DNA from: an uncultured Corynebacterium sp.
Lineage (GTDB): Bacteria; Actinomycetota; Actinomycetes; Mycobacteriales; Mycobacteriaceae
DNA length: 28,065 nucleotides
NCBI RefSeq assembly: GCF_946223165.1
Contig: NZ_CAMIBP010000030.1
Coordinates: forward strand, 1 to 28,065
Reading direction: 5' to 3'
The translations under genes and the position numbers were made by a program. Positions 1 to 7,452 of this stretch are shown here, one piece after another; position 1 is the first letter of the stretch; every line of letters begins with the position of its first letter. The notes below the pieces were generated by a model. It ran no database searches and was not told the DNA's origin. It saw only the letters and a list, made by a program, of their open reading frames with translations.

Positions 1-1735
1 CAGCAGCTTCCGGCGACGTCGCCTTGACCTTCACAGTTCCGTCATCATCGACCGTAACTTTCCATCCGTCCGGAACGGACGCAGGATCGACATCGAAAGA
101 CTTAGGCTGGACTGGGTCATATCCCTCAAAGCTGGACTTTAAATCAAGCTCTGAAACAAGTTCCTTACCTGCCGGGCCCTCGACGGTTCCTCTGACAGCA
201 AGCTCCGTCACCTGAGTATTGTTCGGATCAATAACTGCAAGCAGCGGGATAATATCCTGTGAACCATTGGAATAGGTCACGATGACGCGTGGCTGCGCAA
301 AAGTGCCTGGTAGCGGGTTGGCGGGTGTTGTGACGGTGACGTCATAGGTGTTAGGGTCCATCGTGGCGTCCCAGCCCTTATAAACATAGCGCTTATCAAG
401 CTTGACCTCAGCTTCAACGCCGCCGTCCTCACGCCTCCTCACCAGATCAGCGATCTTGTCACCAACCTGCTTGTAGGTCAGCGTTTGGCGTCCATCCACA
501 ACCGTATTAGTAGACTTATCAACGCCAGAGGTCACCGATTGCTGGACTGGCGAATACTCGGGATCGTGGAACTGTGTATCATCAAGGCTCCACTGATAGT
601 TACTCACTACATTGGCTTTGTTATAACGCGGCAATGAGTTAGAACTGTCGAATGCCTTACCATCGCCGTTATTATTGTTTTCAACTGCAGCCTGAAGTTG
701 TTCCACGGTGCGTGGCTGGGCGAGCACGCTGAAGCGCATGCCCTGCTGTTGGCTCAGCTCCGTGCTCTTGTACTTCGGCATCGTGTAGAAGATGTCACCG
801 TTGCCGGCGATACGTAAGAGTTGCTCGCCGCCCGAGGCCGCAGCGTTGCTTGTGCCGATAAACTTACCCTGCGCGTCATAGGCCTCAACAACCATACGGG
901 ACAAAGAATCATCCGTGCCACCATTCTGCAAGGCGGGGACGTCGATCTTACCAACCTTGAGCTCCTCGCCCGGCCTAATAACCAGTTTCTCACGGTTCTC
1001 CCACGACACCGTGATGGGGTTACATTCGATGTTCTCGCTCGGCCACGGGTTCACGACAGCCGCAAAGCTAGCGCTATCCCCCTCCGTCGCATTGACGGTG
1101 CCGTAAGGGTAATCGCGTGTGTAGTCACCTTTCCACGCGTAGCGCACTGGGCTGTCGGCGCCTGCCTGTGCGTACTGCTGAACCTTTGGGTCGGTCAAGT
1201 TCGCGTAGAGATTCAGATTTTTCTGGGTCCGCACCCCCGTAATAACGATATTCTCATCAGCTTTGGCTGTAACTGGCCCCTTATCACCCGGAAGGGTTTG
1301 GCCGACATTCATGGAGGAAACAGGGCCATTGTTAAGGAGAGTGCCAAGGTTTCCCGAATTGGTGAAGTACCAGTCGGCGAACGTACGGTCCTTCGAATTG
1401 TCGAACGCCAAGCTCAAGCCCCATGCGGTTTTGGAAGAGGCGCTAGGGCCCGGCTCTAGGTTCTTCCAAGAAAAACCGGACTGGCTACCCGCGGACGCAC
1501 CGCTTTGGACAACACACGAACCTGCCGGCAGGTCCGAGCTCATCTGCGCGCCCCTCTCAACCGCGCCGATTTTATCACGAATGCCGCCCGAGAATTCCTC
1601 GGCGGCGACTTCGGGAACCACCGAGTTGAAAGAGGTGATACTGAGACCGCTCAGCGCGAGCGTAATAGCAGAAAGAGCTGCTATGCCTTTACGGGAAGAG
1701 CGCCGTCGAGCAGAGCCACTTCGTGGTGCATTCAT
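1..1735 (-). CDS. Large secreted surface protein with Rib/YPDG-like repeat, C-terminus outside window (partial)
   Basis: The minus-strand frame is open from an ATG at 1735 to the window edge, giving 578 residues with no stop. An AAAGGA lies 8 bases before the ATG. The N-terminus is a long signal peptide: arginine-rich (ARRRSSRKG), a hydrophobic stretch (IAALSAITLALSGLSI), then a probable cut after VPEVAA near residue 46. The rest is hydrophilic and beta-rich. Near residues 455-490 is a segment of the type TPANPLPG...RVIVTYSNGSQD, followed near 545-560 by SFDVDPASVPDGWKVTVDDD. This resembles the Rib/alpha/YPDG repeats of Gram-positive cell-wall proteins. A sortase signal would be at the unseen C-terminus. 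Likely role is adhesion or interaction with the surroundings, which is inference. By eye it is less G+C-rich than the downstream genes (many AAT, GAT and TCT codons), consistent with exchange between strains. Confidence 0.85.
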   Translation of the reverse strand, partial: MNAPRSGSARRRSSRKGIAALSAITLALSGLSITSFNSVVPEVAAEEFSGGIRDKIGAVERGAQMSSDLPAGSCVVQSGASAGSQSGFSWKNLEPGPSASSKTAWGLSLAFDNSKDRTFADWYFTNSGNLGTLLNNGPVSSMNVGQTLPGDKGPVTAKADENIVITGVRTQKNLNLYANLTDPKVQQYAQAGADSPVRYAWKGDYTRDYPYGTVNATEGDSASFAAVVNPWPSENIECNPITVSWENREKLVIRPGEELKVGKIDVPALQNGGTDDSLSRMVVEAYDAQGKFIGTSNAAASGGEQLLRIAGNGDIFYTMPKYKSTELSQQQGMRFSVLAQPRTVEQLQAAVENNNNGDGKAFDSSNSLPRYNKANVVSNYQWSLDDTQFHDPEYSPVQQSVTSGVDKSTNTVVDGRQTLTYKQVGDKIADLVRRREDGGVEAEVKLDKRYVYKGWDATMDPNTYDVTVTTPANPLPGTFAQPRVIVTYSNGSQDIIPLLAVIDPNNTQVTELAVRGTVEGPAGKELVSELDLKSSFEGYDPVQPKSFDVDPASVPDGWKVTVDDDGTVKVKATSPEAA

Positions 1736-1740
1736 TCCTT

Positions 1741-2118
1741 AGGTCCTTTCAAATACGGTACCCTGCCACCCCACAACGCGGAAATCTGAGAGCCGCGGCG
1801 ACTTCTCAAGACATTTCCCACAACTCCTCAATTAAGAATTGACAGGAAATAGGCAGGTGAGCGCCATGAATAATACCCTCCTGCACATAAAAACGCAAGA
1901 AAAATAGGGATTTACCTGGGTTTTAAGAATAGCTTCGCTCCTCATGGGAAATATGAGTTTCCTTAAACCGCCCACCCTGCAAGACACTATTCAGTTTGTG
2001 CATGTAGTGAGGGGGCGGTGCGGCGAGACGTCGCCAAGCAGGACGTGCCCAGCGCCGCTTTATGCAGTCCCGTATCGCCACCCCAAGCGCCGAGAACCGC
2101 ACCCCTAGACTGTCTCTT
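1741..2118. other. 378-base intergenic region, no gene seen
   Basis: This gap separates two minus-strand genes. It holds the promoter at 1870-1898, the long surface-protein leader, and an A/T-richer stretch around 1800-1960. A minus-strand open frame at 1923-2228 mostly overlaps the lipoprotein gene and has no protein-like features. I see no strong terminator hairpin with a T-run after the lipoprotein stop at 2119. Confidence 0.6.
1870..1898 (-). promoter_or_regulatory. Putative promoter of the surface-protein gene
   Basis: Read on the minus strand there is TTGCGT (1898-1893), a 17-base spacer, and TATTAT (1875-1870). The predicted start near 1863 gives a leader of about 128 bases. It is a good sigma-A-type match and the best one upstream of the gene. 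It is not tested. Confidence 0.5.
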
Positions 2119-2895
2119 TTAGGATTCCTCGTGGTCCAAATCCGAGCCGCGGGAAGAGTTGGAGTCACCTTCCTCGTTGAGTTTCTGCATGAGGTTGGCC
2201 TCCATCCAAGCGCGCACGGCCCCCTCAAACCCCTCGGAGTCTTCTACTTCCTGCACAACGTCATCGAGGTCCTGCCTGGTGAGGAACTTGGTAAAGGAGG
2301 CAACTTCCAGCTTTTCATCGCGGTTAAATAGCCCGTCCTGGTAGATCACGACGTAATTCTGCGGCAACTCCGGCTGTGAATTGGGGCAGCCTTCGGCGCC
2401 GGCAGGCTCCACTACGGAGACTTCTGGGGGCAGCGAGGCCATGAGCGCGACGTGGGTGCGCTCCAAAAAGTCCACATCCTTAGTGCCTTCTTCCTTGGCC
2501 GCCACGTAGTCTTCGGAAATCGCGCGGGCTTCCTCCGGGTTGTAGACGCTTAAGAATTCGCCCGTGCAGCCAACGAAGAAGTTGCCGTTAGTGCTGACCC
2601 CGCTGATGTGATTGCCTCCCTGGCGTTCCAGCATGGGTTCTTGGGAAACAGTGGCCGCCCGCCCCTCATCGCGCAGGGTCTGGCGGTAGATTTCCGCCAG
2701 CACGCGCTGCTCCTGGGATGTCGGATCAATCATGATGGTGATCGGCGCCGAGGCCACTGGGTTCGGCTCCGGCTTGGGCTCGTACTCGGAGCAGGCGCTT
2801 AACGATGCCGCCGCAACCCCCACCAAGGCCACCCCAACAACGCGGGCGAAAGTGCGGGAACGTTCAATAAAGCGGGGCATCAGAATCAGGTGCAT
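2119..2895 (-). CDS. Lipoprotein, possibly of the substrate-binding-protein fold
   Basis: The product is 258 residues from the ATG at 2895. An in-frame ATG at 2880 (MPRFIERSRTF) gives 253 residues and an equally good signal. The signal peptide has basic residues, a hydrophobic core (VVGVALVGVAAAS) and the lipobox LSAC, so the mature protein should be anchored to the outer face of the membrane. After the cysteine, the stretch PITIMIDPTSQEQRVLAEIY followed by a helix resembles the first beta-alpha unit of OpuAC-like (glycine-betaine type) binding proteins. That is a weak, memory-based resemblance. No transporter genes adjoin it. It lies divergent from mrp. Function is unknown; the lipoprotein assignment is firm, the fold is a guess. 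Confidence 0.85.
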   Translation of the reverse strand: MHLILMPRFIERSRTFARVVGVALVGVAAASLSACSEYEPKPEPNPVASAPITIMIDPTSQEQRVLAEIYRQTLRDEGRAATVSQEPMLERQGGNHISGVSTNGNFFVGCTGEFLSVYNPEEARAISEDYVAAKEEGTKDVDFLERTHVALMASLPPEVSVVEPAGAEGCPNSQPELPQNYVVIYQDGLFNRDEKLEVASFTKFLTRQDLDDVVQEVEDSEGFEGAVRAWMEANLMQKLNEEGDSNSSRGSDLDHEES

Positions 2896-3039
2896 TCTTT
2901 CTATTCAACCGGACATGAAGCACACATGTCGCTGTTCCTAAGGGTCCTCAGTCCGCAGCCCTGGGCCGCAAGCATCTGGCTGAATTTTACACACCCCGCT
3001 GGCCAGACCGCGGTGTAGCTCTCCCCGATAGCAAGTGAC

Positions 3040-3045
3040 TAGACT
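3040..3045 (+). promoter_or_regulatory. Putative -10 element of mrp
   Basis: TAGACT fits the corynebacterial TANANT -10 pattern and ends 10 bases before the chosen mrp ATG at 3056. Transcription would start about 3-4 bases before the ATG, so the messenger would be nearly leaderless. There is no clear Shine-Dalgarno sequence. Confidence 0.4.
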
Positions 3046-3055
3046 AATGCGCGTT

Positions 3056-4192
3056 ATGACTAGCGCTATTACTGAATCTTCCGTTCGCGACGCGCTCGCC
3101 CGCGTCGAAGACCCGGAGATCGGCCGCCCCATTACTGAGCTCGACATGGTGAAATCCATCGCCATCGACGGCAACAACGTGGCCGTGGAGGTCTACCTCA
3201 CCATCGCCGGCTGCCCCATGAAAAACACCATCGAGGCCAACACCCGCGCGGTGCTGGAGGAGCTCGACGGCGTGGGCACCGTCACCGTCACCCTCGACGC
3301 AATGAATGACGAACAGCGCCGCGCCCTGCGCACCAAACTGCGCGGCGGCCAGGCCGAGCCGGAGATCCCCTTTGCCAAGCCCGAGTCCACCACCCGCGTC
3401 ATCGCCGTGGCCTCCGGCAAGGGCGGCGTGGGCAAATCCTCCATGACCGCCAACCTCGCCGCCGCGCTCGCCACCAAGGGGCTCAAGGTGGGCGTCGTCG
3501 ACGCCGATATCTACGGCCACTCCATCCCCGGCTTGCTGGGCAACACCGAGCCGCCCACGGTCCTGGAAGAGGACATGCTCCTGCCGCCCCAGGCGCACGG
3601 CATCAAGTTCATCTCCATCGGCCAGTTCGTGGAGGGCAACGCGCCCATCGTGTGGCGCGGCCCCATGCTCCACCGCGCCATCCAGCAATTCCTGGGTGAC
3701 GTTTTCTGGGGTGACCTCGACGTCCTGCTCCTCGACCTGCCGCCCGGCACTGGCGATGTAGCACTGTCCATCGCGCAGCTCATCCCCAACGCCGAGCTCG
3801 TGGTCGTGACCACCCCGCAGGCCGCGGCCTCCGAGGTAGCCGAGCGCGCCGGCTCCATTGCGCAGCAGACCCGCCAGCGCGTGGCCGGCGTCATCGAGAA
3901 CATGGGCGCCATGGTGCTGCCCGATGGCTCCACGCTCGACGTCTTCGGCTCCGGCGGCGGCGAGGTGGTGGCTGAGCGCCTGTCCACTATCCTGGGCCAC
4001 CCCGTTCCCCTGTTGGGTCAGATTCCGCTGGACCCGACGCTGCGTGCTAACGGCGACGCCGGCACCCCCGTCGTCATTGCGGCGCCCGAGTCCGCCGCCG
4101 CCCAGGCCATTCAGACCGTGGCCGACAAGCTGGTCGTGCGCTCCGATTCCCTGGCCGGCAAGCCGCTGGGCCTGGGCGTGACCCGCCACTAA
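3056..4192 (+). CDS. mrp: Mrp/ApbC/NBP35-family iron-sulfur carrier ATPase
   Basis: The product is 378 residues. The start at 3056 is chosen because MTSAITESSVRDAL begins the usual N-terminus; in-frame ATGs at 3035 and 3047 would add residues the family does not need. Residues about 8-80 form the MIP18/DUF59 domain (VEDPEIGRPITELDMVKSI). This is followed by a ParA/MinD-type P-loop ATPase with the deviant Walker A motif GKGGVGKSS, then DADIYGHSIPGLLG and LLDLPPGTGD. The family binds and delivers Fe-S clusters in the cytosol. The CxxC motif that many ApbC proteins carry after VIENM is absent; the segment here reads GAMVLPDGSTLDVFGSGGG. It converges on tatB and ends just before a terminator hairpin. 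Confidence 0.95.
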   Translation: MTSAITESSVRDALARVEDPEIGRPITELDMVKSIAIDGNNVAVEVYLTIAGCPMKNTIEANTRAVLEELDGVGTVTVTLDAMNDEQRRALRTKLRGGQAEPEIPFAKPESTTRVIAVASGKGGVGKSSMTANLAAALATKGLKVGVVDADIYGHSIPGLLGNTEPPTVLEEDMLLPPQAHGIKFISIGQFVEGNAPIVWRGPMLHRAIQQFLGDVFWGDLDVLLLDLPPGTGDVALSIAQLIPNAELVVVTTPQAAASEVAERAGSIAQQTRQRVAGVIENMGAMVLPDGSTLDVFGSGGGEVVAERLSTILGHPVPLLGQIPLDPTLRANGDAGTPVVIAAPESAAAQAIQTVADKLVVRSDSLAGKPLGLGVTRH

Positions 4193-4202
4193 ACGTGCAT
4201 GG

Positions 4203-4255
4203 GTGCCAAAAAGCCAGCGGGTTTTTGAATCCCCGGCCGACTTCTTGGCACTTTT
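4203..4255 (+). terminator. Terminator after mrp
   Basis: GTGCCAA at 4203-4209 pairs with TTGGCAC at 4245-4251, and AAG/CTT extends the stem after one mismatch. TTTT follows at 4252-4255. It lies between the convergent mrp and tatB genes. Confidence 0.6.
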
Positions 4256-4273
4256 ACACGCGTGGGGTCCGTG

Positions 4274-4786
4274 CTACGTGATGTCCGCCCACGAGAATCC
4301 GCCGCCCGAGGCGTAGTTGCCGCCCTTCGGCTTCGGGGCAGGCTGCTCAATCTGCTGAGGCTGCGCGGTCTGCTCAGGCTGGTACACCTGCGAGTAGTCA
4401 AAGGACGCCCGCGGCTGCTCCACGGGCGTGACCTGGCTGGCATGCTGCTGCCGCGAGCCCAGAGCCTCGCCCGCGGACTTGCGGATATTAAAATAATCGA
4501 GCGCCGTCTCGTCGCCGTCGAAGAGCGCCTTCGTGATCGCCGCCCGCGGGCCCATACGGCCCCACTCGGCCGCCGTGGAGATCGGGCCGCGCAGGGCCTC
4601 AAACTCCTGGCCCATCTCCCCCAGCTCCCCGTTGAGCTCGGCCTTCGCGTTGTTAATGGCCTTGCGCGCCGCGAAAATTGCCGCGCGCACGTCCTCGATC
4701 ACGCCCGGCAGACGCTCCGGGCCAATGATGATAACGCCCAGTACCACGATGACGAAGATCTCGCCCCAACCAATGTTTGAAAACAC
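4274..4786 (-). CDS. tatB: Twin-arginine translocase subunit TatB
   Basis: The product is 170 residues. It begins MFSNIGWGEIFVIVVLGVI, one N-terminal transmembrane helix, then the GPERLPG hinge and a long amphipathic helix (VRAAIFAARKAINNAKAEL), which is the TatA/B plan. The long polar, proline- and glutamine-rich tail marks it as TatB rather than TatA. With TatC it forms the receptor that binds twin-arginine signal peptides of folded proteins. It lies 27 bases downstream of the anti-sigma gene on the same strand, so it is probably co-transcribed with sigE and the anti-sigma gene. That order is conserved in related actinobacteria, as I recall it. In mycobacteria an htrA protease gene sits between the anti-sigma gene and tatB; none is present here. 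Confidence 0.95.
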   Translation of the reverse strand: MFSNIGWGEIFVIVVLGVIIIGPERLPGVIEDVRAAIFAARKAINNAKAELNGELGEMGQEFEALRGPISTAAEWGRMGPRAAITKALFDGDETALDYFNIRKSAGEALGSRQQHASQVTPVEQPRASFDYSQVYQPEQTAQPQQIEQPAPKPKGGNYASGGGFSWADIT

Positions 4787-4813
4787 GTGTCTACTGTACT
4801 CCCGGGACGAGGA

Positions 4814-5323
4814 TTACGCGCCGCGGCCGCGCCTGAGCGCGCGGCGCAGCGTATCGAGCTTGTCCAACATGTCCTGCTCCGGTTTGTGGGCCGGCGTGGC
4901 GGCATCGGGGCCCGCGGTGGCTGGGCGGCTGGCGATGTCATTGAGCTTGGACAGCAGGTCCCGCGGAGCCCGGACCTCCTGGGAGACATCGCATTGGCGT
5001 ACCCATTCGGCCGCGCCGCGCTGCCGATGCACCTCGTCCCGGCACTCCTTGCAGTGCACCATGTGCACGCGCACGCGATGCATGGCCTTGGGCGACATCT
5101 CCCCGTCCACGAAACTCACGACGGCCTCCGGTCCGAGATGATCGATGGAGTCCAAACGGCGGGCCTTCGCGCGCACCTTGTCCAACAGGTCGTGCGGCCC
5201 ATCCAATACGGAGTCACCAGCCGCCCGCGCACGCTTCGCGGTAGTCTCCTGCGCGTCCTCGTCGCCCTGGCCGCCCTGCTGGAAGCGGTCGGCGCCCCCA
5301 TGCTTCTTCGAGGCATTAAACAT
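4814..5323 (-). CDS. cseE: Zinc-binding anti-sigma factor of SigE (CseE/RseA type)
   Basis: The product is 169 residues from the ATG at 5323, which has GGAGGTGAG about 12 bases upstream. An in-frame ATG at 5353 would add ten residues but has no ribosome site. Near the middle is a putative zinc anti-sigma motif H-x3-C-x2-C (HMVHCKEC) within VVSFVDGEMSPKAMHRVRVH, typical of ZAS-domain proteins that hold ECF sigma factors inactive. There is no transmembrane helix, so it should act in the cytosol. The N-terminal stretch is polar and disordered-looking. It follows sigE by about 127 bases, a long gap for an operon. A TACGCT hexamer at 5421-5416 could be a separate -10 element. The name follows the C. 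glutamicum sigE neighbour; M. tuberculosis calls it RseA. Confidence 0.9.
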   Translation of the reverse strand: MFNASKKHGGADRFQQGGQGDEDAQETTAKRARAAGDSVLDGPHDLLDKVRAKARRLDSIDHLGPEAVVSFVDGEMSPKAMHRVRVHMVHCKECRDEVHRQRGAAEWVRQCDVSQEVRAPRDLLSKLNDIASRPATAGPDAATPAHKPEQDMLDKLDTLRRALRRGRGA

Positions 5324-5450
5324 ATCGGCAGACTCACCTCCGTTCGGGGTCATCGGTGCAGGTCGTGGCGTTCCTTCCAGACGTGCAACCCGGAGGGAAC
5401 TGCGTGTTAGCACCCAGCGTAGTACTTTGTGCGTGCCGACGTCGGCGGCT

Positions 5451-6155
5451 TTAGCGGGTGCGCAGCAATTCACGGGCGTCAGCGTCATGCTCCGCCGCCT
5501 GCTCGAGCGCCGCGCGCAGCTGCGAACGGCCGCGGTGGATGCGCGAGCGGACCGTGCCCATCTTCACGCCGAGGGTCTCCGCGATCTCGTCGTAGCTCAT
5601 CCCCACGACGTCACAGAGCACAACGGCCACGCGGAAGTCCGGACTCAGCTCATCGAGCGCGGCCTGCAGGACGGGATCCAGGTTGGCCACGGAGTACGCC
5701 TGCTCCGGCGTCATGTCCGTGCCCGGGACGCGATCATAATCTTCCGGCAGGGCCTCCATGCGGATCTTCGAGCGGTGGCGCACCATGTCCAGGAAGAGGT
5801 TCGTGGTGATGCGGTGGAGCCAGCCCTCGAAAGTGCCGGCTTGGTAGTTGTGCAGCGAGCGGAACACGCGCATGAAGGTCTCCTGCGTGAGATCTTCAGC
5901 GTCGTGCGGGTCACCAGTCAGACGGTAGGCCAGGCGGTACACGCTGTCCGCGTGCTCGGCCACGAGCTCGCCCCACGAAGGCATCTCACCGGTGCCGGCG
6001 TCAAACGCCGCGGTGCCGGTCAAGTCTTCAGAATTGTCCGCCACACCCGTGGACTCCGGGGCTGGCGCCTGCGCTACGTCCTGAGCGCGGGCCGCCCGGC
6101 GCGACTCACGGCTGGATGCTCGGGAGGCAGACGAGGACGGCGTGTCGCGTTTCAT
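5451..6155 (-). CDS. sigE: ECF RNA polymerase sigma factor SigE
   Basis: The product is 234 residues from the ATG at 6155 (MKRDTPSSSASRASS). Longer open reading upstream to 6302 is possible but is not protein-like. After a variable serine- and alanine-rich N-terminus come sigma region 2 (DSVYRLAYRLTGDPHDAEDL, then FEGWLHRITTNLFLD) and region 4 (LSPDFRVAVVLCDVVGMSYD, then the helix-turn-helix EIAETLGVKMGTVRSRIHRG). It should direct polymerase to envelope and heat-stress promoters and be restrained by the product of the next gene. The neighbours (anti-sigma gene, tatB, divergent methyltransferase) identify it as SigE rather than SigH. No Shine-Dalgarno is obvious. CACAAT at 6168-6163, seven bases before the ATG, may be a -10 element for a leaderless messenger. 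Confidence 0.95.
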   Translation of the reverse strand: MKRDTPSSSASRASSRESRRAARAQDVAQAPAPESTGVADNSEDLTGTAAFDAGTGEMPSWGELVAEHADSVYRLAYRLTGDPHDAEDLTQETFMRVFRSLHNYQAGTFEGWLHRITTNLFLDMVRHRSKIRMEALPEDYDRVPGTDMTPEQAYSVANLDPVLQAALDELSPDFRVAVVLCDVVGMSYDEIAETLGVKMGTVRSRIHRGRSQLRAALEQAAEHDADARELLRTR

Positions 6156-6359
6156 GTGACTTATTGTGCTATATCTTCCTGCCGGATACCAGCCGCCCGA
6201 CTGGGAGGAGCCTGTGAGCTCGTCCCTCCTGCCCGTCTCACCCCGAGACTTAGCAGCGAAATCGTAGAACACAGCAGGTTTCCACAAACACAGACGCCCC
6301 ACCAGTCACAACCTCGGCGCTTCTCGGGCGATCCTCCCCCGCGGCCCGCGCACAATCCC

Positions 6360-6365
6360 TATCCT
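6360..6365 (+). promoter_or_regulatory. Putative -10 element of the methyltransferase-like gene
   Basis: TATCCT ends 8 bases before the GTG start at 6374, so transcription would begin at or next to the start codon. No strong -35 element or ribosome site is visible. This is suggestive only. Confidence 0.3.
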
Positions 6366-6373
6366 TTGAAGAC

Positions 6374-7069
6374 GTGACTACGACTGCCTTTGACGCTCAG
6401 CGCGCTTATATCGAATCCACCTCCGCCCCTGAGGGTCCGTGGGCCGAGGCCCTGCGTGACTCCTACGCGCACGCCGAGGAATACTCGCTGCCTGCCCCGT
6501 CACCGGCCGTGGGCCAGCTCCTGTCCACGCTTACCGCGGCCGCCACAGCACACGCCGGCGACAAGCCGCAGGCCATCGCCATTACCCCGGCAGCCTCCGT
6601 CGTGGGCCTGTACCTGCTCGAGGGCCTTACAGAGCAGGGCATCCTGTCCTGCATCGACCCGGAGGCCGAGCACCAGGCGAATGCCAAGTCCGCCTTCCGC
6701 ACCGCGGGCTACAAACCCGGTCACGTTCGCTTCCTGCCGTCGCGCCCGCTCGACGTCATGGGCCGCCTGGCCAATGACGCCTACCAGGTCATCTACGCCG
6801 ACGTCCCCACCATGGACGCCCTGGCGCTACTCAAGGCCTCCTGGCCGCTGCTGTCCACTGGCGGGACGGTCATCCTGGCCAACTCCCTCCTCGACGGAAC
6901 GCTGGGTGACGCCTCCCGAGCAGACCGCGCCACCACCGCCGCCCGCGAGCTCGACGCCTTCGTACGCACCGAACTCGCCTCGCTTGCCGATGCCGCCGGC
7001 ACCCGCGCCGTGGTCACGCGCCTGCCACTGGATTCCGGACTCACCCTCGTCACAAAGGTGGCGGGCTAG
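6374..7069 (+). CDS. O-methyltransferase-like protein divergent from sigE, degenerate SAM loop
   Basis: The product is 231 residues from a GTG at 6374. Length and plan match class I O-methyltransferases of the Rv1220c type: an N-terminal helical region, then a Rossmann fold with the acidic end of strand 2 in SCIDPEAEHQANAKSAF, a strand at QVIYADVPTMDALALL, and the PLLSTGGTVILAN segment. The expected motif I, normally of the form E-x-G-x-x-x-G, reads AIAITPAASVVGLYLLEGL and lacks both glycines. The FIDA-like motif IV is YADV. Methyl transfer is therefore uncertain. It is divergent from sigE, an arrangement conserved in related actinobacteria as I recall it. Substrate is unknown. It ends 15 bases before a strong hairpin. 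Confidence 0.85.
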   Translation: MTTTAFDAQRAYIESTSAPEGPWAEALRDSYAHAEEYSLPAPSPAVGQLLSTLTAAATAHAGDKPQAIAITPAASVVGLYLLEGLTEQGILSCIDPEAEHQANAKSAFRTAGYKPGHVRFLPSRPLDVMGRLANDAYQVIYADVPTMDALALLKASWPLLSTGGTVILANSLLDGTLGDASRADRATTAARELDAFVRTELASLADAAGTRAVVTRLPLDSGLTLVTKVAG

Positions 7070-7083
7070 TCCTCGATATGCAA

Positions 7084-7116
7084 GACGCCCCCTTGGCTTG
7101 AGACCAAGGGGGCGTT
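7084..7116. terminator. Strong hairpin between convergent genes
   Basis: ACGCCCCCTTGG (7085-7096) pairs perfectly with CCAAGGGGGCGT (7104-7115) around the 7-base loop CTTGAGA. It lies between the plus-strand gene ending at 7069 and the minus-strand gene ending at 7133 and could stop transcription from both sides. Neither side has a long T-run. Confidence 0.65.
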
Positions 7117-7132
7117 CAGTGTGAGCGTCAGC

Positions 7133-7330
7133 CTATCGTTGAGCCACGTCGGCAGACTGGGTGGTGGCCGTCGCGGCGGCATCGGCAGCCGGAAGCGAAT
7201 GCCCCGCGGGTGCCGTGGCGAGCGCACTGCCGCCCAGGAGAATGGTGGCGGCGGTGCCGAAGGACGCGATGGCACGTACGACAGTGTCGCGGCGAGCGGC
7301 GGACGGGGCGAAGCCGGTGTAATCGGTCAT
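7133..7330 (-). CDS. Small secreted or membrane-tethered peptide, unknown function
   Basis: The product is 65 residues from an ATG at 7330 with AAGAAGGAG just upstream. The first about 18 residues are polar with two arginine pairs, then a hydrophobic alanine- and glycine-rich stretch (AIASFGTAATILLGGSALA) resembles a signal peptide with a possible cut after ALA. The remainder is short, alanine- and threonine-rich and contains no cysteine. I recognise no domain. It has a promoter of its own (7370-7375) and ends at a strong hairpin, so it looks like a real single gene rather than chance reading. It lies downstream of glgC on the same strand. Secretion is inferred from composition only. Confidence 0.65.
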   Translation of the reverse strand: MTDYTGFAPSAARRDTVVRAIASFGTAATILLGGSALATAPAGHSLPAADAAATATTQSADVAQR

Positions 7331-7369
7331 GGCTCCTTCTTTCTCTCGGCAGTGCGTGATGTGTGCCCC

Positions 7370-7375
7370 ACTATA
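7370..7375 (-). promoter_or_regulatory. Putative -10 element of the small-peptide gene
   Basis: On the minus strand TATAGT (7375-7370) fits TANANT exactly. A weak TTCATT -35 candidate lies 18 bases upstream. The predicted start near 7363 gives a 33-base leader containing AAGGAG. Confidence 0.5.
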
Positions 7376-7452
7376 GCTGAGAGTTTTATTAAAATGAAGC
7401 CTTTTCGTTATTTTATTCTCCCAGTGTCACCGACAACGCCGTCACCAGCAGA

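Noticed and set aside
821..1459. Plus-strand open frame of 212 codons
   Set aside because: It lies antisense to the surface-protein gene, has no domain or ribosome site, and the opposite strand reads as a coherent secreted protein.
1839..1876. Plus-strand TTGACA at 1839 with TAATAC at 1871 as a promoter
   Set aside because: The spacing is 26 bases and no plus-strand gene follows for over 1 kb.
3044..4189. Minus-strand open frame of 381 codons
   Set aside because: It is the antisense shadow of mrp, histidine- and glycine-rich from G+C codon bias, with no domain.
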